Positions 25,071-31,560 of a DNA stretch of 64,000 nucleotides are shown piece by piece; positions within the stretch are counted from its first letter, which is position 1; each line of letters starts with the position of its first letter. The notes beneath the pieces are model-generated. The model searched no databases. It was not told the DNA's origin and saw only the letters and a list, made by a program, of their open reading frames with translations. Position numbers and translations under genes: made by a program. This DNA is from SVQP01 sp045652835 (GTDB lineage Bacteria > Bacillota > Clostridia > Oscillospirales > CAG-272), in assembly GCA_045652835.1 (NCBI GenBank), contig JAZOLE010000129.1, positions 1 through 64,000 of the forward strand, in the 5' to 3' direction.

Positions 25071-25988
25071 ATGCCCATTAAGATTCCCAACAGACTTCCT
25101 GCCACCACCACGCTGCTGGAGGAAAACATCTTTGTCATGACCGAAACGCGCGCTATCACGCAGGACATTCGTCCTCTGCGCGTGCTCATGCTCAATCTCA
25201 TGCCGCAAAAGATCGTGACCGAGACGCAGATTGCAAGACTGATCGGCAACACGCCCTTGCAGGTAGAGCTGGAGCTTTTGCAAACCGCCACGCACAAGGC
25301 AACCCACACCTCGGGCGATCACATGCTGGCGTTTTATAAGACGTTTGCCGAGGTCAAGGACAAGCGCTATGACGGCATGATCATCACGGGCGCACCCGTG
25401 GAGCAAATGCCCTTTGAAGAGGTGGACTACTGGCCCGAGCTTTGCGAGATCATGGAATGGAGCAAGACGCACGTCACCAGCACCTTCCATATTTGCTGGG
25501 GCGCGCAGGCAGGTCTTTACTACCATTACGGCGTACCCAAATATCCTCTTGACAAAAAGCTTTTCGGTGTTTACGAGCACTCGCTTGACTACAAGCGTTC
25601 GATTCTGTTCCGCGGCTTTGATGACACCTTTAAGGTACCCCATTCGCGCCACACCACCTGCCACCGCGAGGACATTGAAAAGGTGCCCGAGATCCGCATT
25701 CTGGCAAGCTCTCCCGAGGCGGGCGTGTTTGCCTGCATGACCGAGAGAGGCAGACAGGTCTTTATCACGGGTCACTCGGAATATGACGCGGACACGCTCA
25801 AGAAGGAATACCTGCGCGACAAGAACGCAGGGCTCCCCATTGATCTGCCCAAGAATTATTTCCCCGAGGATGACGATAGCCGCGATCCCGTGGTTTCCTG
25901 GCGCTCCTGCGCGAACCTGCTTTACTCCAACTGGCTCAATTATTTCGTTTATCAGACCACACCTTACAACATTGAGGAGATTCAATAA
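25071..25988 (+). CDS. metA: Homoserine O-acetyltransferase (MetA)
   Basis: A 305-residue homoserine O-acyltransferase. The nucleophile is C142 in FHICWGAQAG, and the His/Glu partners lie in GHSEYD. Residue 111 in GAPVEQMPFEEV is Glu; in characterised MetA proteins Glu111 selects acetyl-CoA and Gly111 succinyl-CoA, so this enzyme should make O-acetylhomoserine. That matches the neighbouring metY and completes a direct-sulfhydrylation methionine route. AAGGAG lies about eight bases before the ATG. No clear terminator follows, only a CGGATT/AATCCG hairpin without a T-run. Confidence 0.95.
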   Translation: MPIKIPNRLPATTTLLEENIFVMTETRAITQDIRPLRVLMLNLMPQKIVTETQIARLIGNTPLQVELELLQTATHKATHTSGDHMLAFYKTFAEVKDKRYDGMIITGAPVEQMPFEEVDYWPELCEIMEWSKTHVTSTFHICWGAQAGLYYHYGVPKYPLDKKLFGVYEHSLDYKRSILFRGFDDTFKVPHSRHTTCHREDIEKVPEIRILASSPEAGVFACMTERGRQVFITGHSEYDADTLKKEYLRDKNAGLPIDLPKNYFPEDDDSRDPVVSWRSCANLLYSNWLNYFVYQTTPYNIEEIQ

Positions 25989-26027
25989 AAGCAGAAACGA
26001 TACACGGATTGAAGGAATCCGTTACCC

Positions 26028-26156
26028 GGATGACTGATCAAGCAGGATGCGCGCTGCAAAGGCGTCCCCGTAGGGGAAGAGGACCCGCAGCGAGTGGAGC
26101 GCGGCGGAATGAGCGACCACGGGAAAAGGGGCCGTGGATTGAATTTGGGACAGTAT
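26028..26156 (+). repeat. Left inverted repeat of the DUF559 element
   Basis: 129 bp, beginning GGATGA and ending GGGACAGTAT. It pairs with 26629-26757. Confidence 0.85.
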
Positions 26157-26177
26157 TATTCAGAATAAACAGTAAAA

Positions 26178-26201
26178 GGAGGTGCTTTCAAGCACCTCCT
26201 A
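26178..26201. terminator. Perfect hairpin at the 3' end of the DUF559 frame
   Basis: AGGAGGTGCTT paired with AAGCACCTCCT around TC. It overlaps the stop codon of the nuclease frame on the minus strand and could end its transcription. Confidence 0.6.
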
Positions 26202-26559
26202 ATATACTTTTTACGGTTTGATCTATATAATCGCACACCCTGCAAAACTCCTTATCAATACACCGATTCGGAATTCTGATCACCAGAAGCCCGTATGCTT
26301 CTAATTTTTCGGTTCTCAATTCGTCCTTTTGCATACCTTGTTCCGTTTCGTGTTGGCTACCGTCCACCTCGATAATCTATTTTGCTCGGCAACAATAGAA
26401 ATCTGCGATAAAGTTGTCGATCATGGCCTGTCTGCGAAATTTCACGGGATAATTACTAAGAAAATCATACCACAAGTGGTTTTCTTGTCTCGTGGCATGA
26501 GCATGATTGCGCATATGTTGGGCAGATGGTTTGTTTTTCTTGTTATATGGCAATGACAT
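26188..26559 (-). pseudogene. DUF559 endonuclease, interrupted by one in-frame TAG
   Basis: The minus-strand frame starts at 26559 (AAGGAG seven bases upstream) and would encode a normal-sized 123-residue DUF559 (Vsr/restriction-like fold) nuclease. The first part reads MSLPYNKKNK...HLWYDFLSNYPVKFRRQ and FIADFYCCRAK; the second part reads IIEVDGSQHETEQGMQKDE...VIRIPNRCI, including the acidic EVD catalytic block. A single TAG at 26377-26379 splits the two, probably from TTG (Leu). Everything else is intact, so the mutation is recent or the codon is read through. Confidence 0.85.
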
Positions 26560-26628
26560 GGTAGACTCCTTGAATGGTTTTTCAGTATGACACGAGTTAT
26601 CGAATCTTTTTAAAGGTCGGCAAACGTG

Positions 26629-26757
26629 ATACTGTCCCAACATCATCACACGGCCCCTTTTCCCGCGGTCGCTCATTCCGCCGTGCTCCACTCGCTGCGG
26701 GTCCTCTTCCCCTACGGGGACGCCTTTGCAGCGCGCGTCCGCTTCGGTTGCTCATCC
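26629..26757 (-). repeat. Right inverted repeat of the DUF559 element
   Basis: 129 bp, inverted copy of 26028-26156. It ends about 40 bp before the DUF1934 gene. Confidence 0.85.
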
Positions 26758-26798
26758 TTCGAAATGCAGCATACGGAGCTTGAAAAAACAAATGCAAG

Positions 26799-27320
26799 TC
26801 ACTCCGTCTTGCTGACCTTCAGCGTCATCTTGCAACGCTCGGCTTGCGCGCCGCGGATTTCGATCAGGTAATCAAGCACGATCACGCCTTCGCTCTCCAG
26901 GCGATTATCCACGCAAAGCGCCAGCACACCGATCTGAAAAGGCATATACGGCGTTTCGTAGGTGCAAAGATGGCGCACACCGCGCTCAAACACCAATGCG
27001 GTACTGACCGCGCCCGTGCGGATCATGCTGACCGTTTGTGGCTCGTTTTTTGCATAGGACACCATCGTGCGGGAGCCTTCCATGCCGCTCAGCTCGCCCT
27101 CATCATATACGATCTCAACTCGACCGCCACGCACGCGGACAAGTCCCTCGGTAATCATTTCCAAGGTTTCGCCATCCTGCTCGCCCTCGATTTCCTCGGG
27201 CACCATGATGCTGATATCCTCACTCAGCTCTGCAATCTGCTTTTCATACACTGCGTCAAACAAATTTGCCTTGACCGCGCTGCGCTCGGACACGATACTG
27301 ACACTCACGTACTCTTTCAT
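26799..27320 (-). CDS. DUF1934 (YwiB-like) beta-barrel protein
   Basis: A 173-residue DUF1934 protein, a lipocalin-like beta barrel of unknown role. Recognisable blocks are MITEGLVRVRGGRVEIVYDEGELSGMEGSRTMVSY, VSMIRTGAVSTALVFERG, and YETPYMPFQIGVLALCVDNRLESEGVIVLDYLIEI. Length is usual for the family. It is transcribed toward the DUF559 element. No operon partner is seen. Confidence 0.88.
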   Translation of the reverse strand: MKEYVSVSIVSERSAVKANLFDAVYEKQIAELSEDISIMVPEEIEGEQDGETLEMITEGLVRVRGGRVEIVYDEGELSGMEGSRTMVSYAKNEPQTVSMIRTGAVSTALVFERGVRHLCTYETPYMPFQIGVLALCVDNRLESEGVIVLDYLIEIRGAQAERCKMTLKVSKTE

Positions 27321-27450
27321 ATTTCAAAACACCTCGATTTTTTGCTCATTGCTACTATTATAGTACATTCCGCTCTCTCTGTCAAGCACAAATACGCGAG
27401 ATCAATATTGTGTAGGTTTCACAAAACTGGAGTGACACCGCTTTTTTGGC

Positions 27451-27479
27451 TTGACATTTGTTATGTAAAGCGGTATAAT
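27451..27479 (+). promoter_or_regulatory. Consensus sigma-A promoter
   Basis: Perfect TTGACA (27451-27456), 17 bp, TATAAT (27474-27479) before the solute-binding lipoprotein gene; predicted start near 27486. Confidence 0.88.
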
Positions 27480-27523
27480 AAAATGAATGTATATCCCCAT
27501 TAAAATTTTTTACGGAGGTTATA

Positions 27524-28972
27524 ATGAAAAAGATTTTAACATTGCTTCTTGCATTGCTGATGCTTGGCGCTCTGCTTGCCGGCTGTGCAGAGAGTAGCGA
27601 CACGCAGACCGAGAACACCACCGCTGCGGACGAAGAGACCAACGTTCTGGATTTCTTGGATGTTCCCGAAAAGAAATATGACGGCAAGGAATTCATGTTC
27701 CTGACCAGAGATGCTTCCGAGTGGACCACGGTTGACATTTTTGCAGCAGAGCTGACGTCCGACCCCATCAATGACGCAGTTTACCGCAGAAATGACGCCA
27801 TTCAGACCAAATACGACCTTGTCATCCTTGAGACACAAGTACAGGATCCGCTCGCTGCTGTGGAAAAGGACGTTAAGGGTGGCGCGAGCGAGTATGATGC
27901 AATCGTGCAAAAGCTGGGCTCTTGCGCAACCATTGCTACCAAGGGCTATTTGCAGAACCTGATGGAAGTACCCCATATGAACTTTGACCAGTCTTGGTGG
28001 GACCAGAAGGCACTGGAAGGTCTTTCGATCGGTAACAAGGTTTATTTTGCAACCGGTGACCTGTTGACCAGTGACAACGACGGTACGTTTATCGTTATGT
28101 TCAACAAGAGCATTGCAGAGGACAACGGACTTGAGGATATTTACGAGCTTGTCAACAACAAGCAGTGGACCTTCCAGAAGATGTACGATATGTCCAAGGT
28201 TGCGGTCAAGGACCTCAACGGTAATGGCAAGATGGAGCACGACCAGGACATTTTGGGTACTGCTACCACCGGTAACTCCGGCTTCTGTATGATGTATGCT
28301 GCCGGTGTTGTGATCACCGCAAAGAACGAAAATGACGTTCCCGAATACGTATTGGATATTGAGCGTGCAGTTGAGACCATTCCGCTTTCCTACTCTATCA
28401 TCGGTGACAAGAACATGGCTCTGAGCATGAACTCTGCAGGCGGCAGCACCGACGTTGTGGAAAACGGTAAGACCTGCTTTGGTAACGGACATGCGCTGTT
28501 CTTCCAGGAGTGCATGCAGTGCGTAATCCGTCTGCGTAGCTATGACGTAGAGTTCGGCGTTGTTCCCTTCCCGATGTACAACGAGGAGCAGGGCGAATAT
28601 TATTCGCACATGAACGAGGTAGGCGGTATGGTATCCGTTCCCACCAGCATTGTTGGCCAAGATCTGGAGGACATCGGTGCTCTGATCGAGACCATGGCTG
28701 CTTACTCGGTTGACACCCTGACCCCTGCTTACTATGACATTTCCCTGATCTCCAAGTCCACCAGAGACGAGGAGTCCAGACCTATGATCGATCTGATTCT
28801 CGCAAACCGTATTTACGACATTGGTTACGTATTTGACGCATCCTGGGGCGGCTACGTCGGCCAGATCGCAAACAAGTACATGGACGGCAAGACCAACGTT
28901 GCATCCACCAAGCCCAACAGCTTCAAGAAGCAGATGGGCAAGACGCTTGCAAAGTTTGATATTGATACCTAA
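27524..28972 (+). CDS. Extracellular solute-binding lipoprotein
   Basis: A 482-residue ABC-type substrate-binding lipoprotein with lipobox LLAGC (Cys21). After a Thr/Glu-rich linker the fold shows KYDGKEFMFLTRD, YDAIVQKLGSC, WWDQKALEGLSIGNKVYFATGD, and a calcium-loop-like DLNGNGKMEHDQD, as in several family-1 sugar-binding proteins. No permease or ATPase gene is next to it, so it may share a transporter encoded elsewhere. ACGGAGG precedes the ATG, and it has its own promoter and terminator. Confidence 0.88.
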   Translation: MKKILTLLLALLMLGALLAGCAESSDTQTENTTAADEETNVLDFLDVPEKKYDGKEFMFLTRDASEWTTVDIFAAELTSDPINDAVYRRNDAIQTKYDLVILETQVQDPLAAVEKDVKGGASEYDAIVQKLGSCATIATKGYLQNLMEVPHMNFDQSWWDQKALEGLSIGNKVYFATGDLLTSDNDGTFIVMFNKSIAEDNGLEDIYELVNNKQWTFQKMYDMSKVAVKDLNGNGKMEHDQDILGTATTGNSGFCMMYAAGVVITAKNENDVPEYVLDIERAVETIPLSYSIIGDKNMALSMNSAGGSTDVVENGKTCFGNGHALFFQECMQCVIRLRSYDVEFGVVPFPMYNEEQGEYYSHMNEVGGMVSVPTSIVGQDLEDIGALIETMAAYSVDTLTPAYYDISLISKSTRDEESRPMIDLILANRIYDIGYVFDASWGGYVGQIANKYMDGKTNVASTKPNSFKKQMGKTLAKFDIDT

Positions 28973-28984
28973 TAAAATCAAAAA

Positions 28985-29017
28985 TATGGGAGCTGCTTTT
29001 ATGGCAGCTCCCTTTTT
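28985..29017. terminator. Bidirectional terminator between two converging genes
   Basis: GGGAGCTGC (28988-28996) paired with GCAGCTCCC (29004-29012), followed by TTTTT. It separates the lipoprotein gene from recG. Confidence 0.88.
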
Positions 29018-29018
29018 G

Positions 29019-31157
29019 TTAATTCAAAATATCGTGATTGTCCGCATCCGAGAACATTCTGACCACGGCGTCTTTGAGTGCGTCATGCTGCTCTGCAAGT
29101 CCCTTGGCAATCACCTCGTCGGCTGCCTCAAATGCGCTTGTCAGCAAATCACCGTCCGAGCATTGCGATGCAAGCCTGAACTCCACACCGCCGCTTTGCC
29201 TGATCGCGCCTCCCGAGTTTTTGGCAAAGAAGTCGCCCGGTCCGCGTTGTGCCAGATCCTGCTCGGCAATGGCAAAGCCATCGTAAGTGGTTTTCATGGT
29301 ATTGAGTCTGCGTTTTGCAGTCTCGCCGATCTCATGGTCACTCATAGCACCGGCAACCAGCACGCAATATGACTTGCGCTGTCCGCGTCCTACGCGTCCG
29401 CGCAGCTGATGCAGCTGGGAAAGTCCAAACCGCTCGGCATTCTCTACGATCATCAACGTAGCACGCGGCACGTTGACACCAACCTCGATGACCGTGGTTG
29501 ACACCAGCACGTCGATCTCGCCTGCCGCAAAGCGATTCATCACCTCATCCTTTTCACGGGGCTTAAGCTTTCCGTGCACAAACGCTACCGAATATCCCTG
29601 CAAGCGCTCTGAGAGCTGCTCGGCATACTGCACCGCAGCCAAAAGCGGCGGCTTGCTTTCGCGCTCCATGCCAATCTCCTCAAGCAGCAGATCCTCTTCG
29701 CTCTCCTGCTCCTCGACCGCGGGGCAAACCACATACACCTGTCCGCCTTGGTCCACGTTTTTGCGAATAAAGGCGTCCAATCTCTCGCGATAGCCTTGAT
29801 TGACCGCAAAGGTATCCACCCTTTGTCTGCCGGGCGGCATGGTATCAATACGCGAAACGGCAAGATCACCGTACATCACCAACGCAAGCGAACGCGGAAT
29901 TGGCGTTGCGCTCATGCAAAGCAGGTGCGCGTGTGCGTTTTTATCCGAAAGCTTGGCGCGCTGTGCAACGCCAAAGCGGTGCTGCTCATCGGTAATGACA
30001 AGTCCCGGAGCGGCAAACTCCACGCCCTCGGAAAGCAGCGCTTGCGTGCCAATGACCACCTGCACGCGCTTTTCCTCATCCGCCTGGGCAAGAGAGGCAT
30101 GCACCTTTTTCTTTTGCGCGGGCGTCATTGCTCCCACTAAAAGTGCGCAGCGTATGCCCATTTTTTCAAACAGCGGTGCAAGATCGGCGTAATGCTGTCT
30201 TGCAAGTATTTCGGTAGGCACCATGATCGCTGCCTGTCTGCCGCTTTGCACGGCAATGACGGCTGCAGCCGCAGCACAAACCGTTTTACCGCAGCCCACG
30301 TCACCCACCACCATGCGCGTCATGGCGTACGGCTTTGCCATATCCTCTTTGATCTCTGCCACCGTGCGCTTTTGCGCGTCTGTCAGCTCGTAAGGCAGCA
30401 GCGAAAGAAAGGCGGTCAGATCATTCTTGGTGCACGCGGGTGCACTGATCAATTCCTTGGTATGCTTTGCGCTGCGCAAGCCCACACCAAACAGGAAAAG
30501 CTCCTCGAACATCAGCCTGCGCTTGGCAATCTCCACGCTTGCAAGATCGGTGGGGGTATGCATGGCACGCAAGGCAAAAATCAGCGTGCACAGCCCTTGG
30601 CGAATACGGATCTGCTCGGGAATGGGATCCTCCAATCCTTTTGCGGCAAGAGAGAGCGCCATTTCCATGTGCTGCCCGATCTGCTTGGAGGAAAGCCCCT
30701 CGGTCAGAGGGTAAACGGGATGCAAGGGAGGCAGCGGCTTTCCCTCTACCACCGGCTCTGCCACGGGCGAGGACATATGATAACGCTTGCCGTCAAATTC
30801 CACCTTGCCATAAAAGCGGAATTGGCTGCCCACCGGGAACATGCTTTGCACGTAATCCTGATTGATATACACAATCTCGCAATCTCCGCTATCGTCAAAG
30901 GCGCGGAACTTGATCAGCGTCATGCCCCTGCGGATCATAGCGCGACGCGGTTGCGTGGCGACTGTCATGACCACCGCCATTTTGCTCTGTCCGTCGCTCT
31001 CGCAAAGTCTTTTGATATTGCCGCGATTTTCATACGCACGCGGAAAATGATATAAAAGGTCTCCCACCGTAAGCACGCCAAGCCTTGCGTATGCTGCTTG
31101 CTTGGCAGGGCCTATACCGCGCAGCGCCGTGATCGGCATATCTCTGACGTCCTGCAT
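29019..31157 (-). CDS. recG: ATP-dependent DNA helicase RecG
   Basis: A 712-residue branch-migration helicase that remodels stalled forks and Holliday junctions. The N-terminal wedge/OB domain starts ITALRGIGPAKQAAYARLGV and includes EIVYINQDYVQSMFPVG. Helicase motifs follow: I GDVGCGKT, Ia MVPTEILARQH, II DEQH, III MSATPIPRSLALV, IV-VI VYVVCPAVEE, STTVIEVGVNVPRA, and QLRGRVGRG. The C-terminal GFAIAEQDLAQRGPGDFF is the family's TRG-type block. It has its own promoter. Confidence 0.96.
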   Translation of the reverse strand: MQDVRDMPITALRGIGPAKQAAYARLGVLTVGDLLYHFPRAYENRGNIKRLCESDGQSKMAVVMTVATQPRRAMIRRGMTLIKFRAFDDSGDCEIVYINQDYVQSMFPVGSQFRFYGKVEFDGKRYHMSSPVAEPVVEGKPLPPLHPVYPLTEGLSSKQIGQHMEMALSLAAKGLEDPIPEQIRIRQGLCTLIFALRAMHTPTDLASVEIAKRRLMFEELFLFGVGLRSAKHTKELISAPACTKNDLTAFLSLLPYELTDAQKRTVAEIKEDMAKPYAMTRMVVGDVGCGKTVCAAAAAVIAVQSGRQAAIMVPTEILARQHYADLAPLFEKMGIRCALLVGAMTPAQKKKVHASLAQADEEKRVQVVIGTQALLSEGVEFAAPGLVITDEQHRFGVAQRAKLSDKNAHAHLLCMSATPIPRSLALVMYGDLAVSRIDTMPPGRQRVDTFAVNQGYRERLDAFIRKNVDQGGQVYVVCPAVEEQESEEDLLLEEIGMERESKPPLLAAVQYAEQLSERLQGYSVAFVHGKLKPREKDEVMNRFAAGEIDVLVSTTVIEVGVNVPRATLMIVENAERFGLSQLHQLRGRVGRGQRKSYCVLVAGAMSDHEIGETAKRRLNTMKTTYDGFAIAEQDLAQRGPGDFFAKNSGGAIRQSGGVEFRLASQCSDGDLLTSAFEAADEVIAKGLAEQHDALKDAVVRMFSDADNHDILN

Positions 31158-31189
31158 ATCGTTCCCCCTTCCTTTGAATCGTTATCTAT

Positions 31190-31218
31190 ATTATAACAGA
31201 TAAAACACGTACAGTCAA
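31190..31218 (-). promoter_or_regulatory. recG sigma-A promoter
   Basis: Minus-strand TTGACT (31213-31218), 17 bp, TATAAT (31190-31195). Confidence 0.75.
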
Positions 31219-31305
31219 AAAAAAGTTGGTTTCACCGTGTTCGGGGCGTCGAGGCGTCCCATCTAGAAAAAACCGGAAATCGCCCTGGCGGTTTACGGTA
31301 AAGTT

Positions 31306-31560
31306 TTATATATCGTCGCAAAGTCTGTAGCCTGCGCTCTTGACCTTGCAGATCAGGCGTCTGCCGCCGATCGTCTGCGCCTTTTTATTGATGGCACACA
31401 CGTGCACCGATACAGTTGCTGCGTTGCCAACGCCAAGCGTCATCACGTCACAGCTTCTGTTCTCTGTCAAAGCGCGCACAATACGCAGCTCTGTAGGAGT
31501 CAGGTGCATGGGATATCCGAGATACGAATAATCCTTTTCCAAGGGTTGCAGCGCTTGCAT
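31306..31560 (-). CDS. Stand-alone OmpR-type winged-helix domain protein
   Basis: An 84-residue protein that is only the DNA-binding winged helix of OmpR/PhoB-type response regulators: YPMHLTPTELRIVRALTENR, then a recognition-helix region ending VSVHVCAINKKAQ, and the wing KVKSAGYRLCDD. No receiver domain is present. Its ATG shares one base with the stop of the upstream surface-protein gene (TGATG), so the two are translationally coupled. It could be a DNA-binding regulator of that gene or a remnant of a larger regulator. Confidence 0.7.
   Translation of the reverse strand: MQALQPLEKDYSYLGYPMHLTPTELRIVRALTENRSCDVMTLGVGNAATVSVHVCAINKKAQTIGGRRLICKVKSAGYRLCDDI

Larger units (their letters stand above)
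26028..26757. mobile_element. 730-bp element with 129-bp inverted repeats carrying a DUF559 nuclease remnant
   Basis: The left (26028-26156) and right (26629-26757) ends are inverted copies of equal length with no indel. Their inner ~88 bp (26049-26136 and 26649-26736) differ at only two positions. Between them lies one gene-sized reading frame for a DUF559 endonuclease, on the minus strand. No transposase is encoded. The layout suggests a non-autonomous or nuclease-linked mobile cassette. Confidence 0.75.

Noticed and set aside
26377..26379. Recoding of TAG as a sense codon across the genome
   Set aside because: All conserved genes are full length without any in-frame TAG, so a general reassignment is not supported; only avoidance of TAG is visible.
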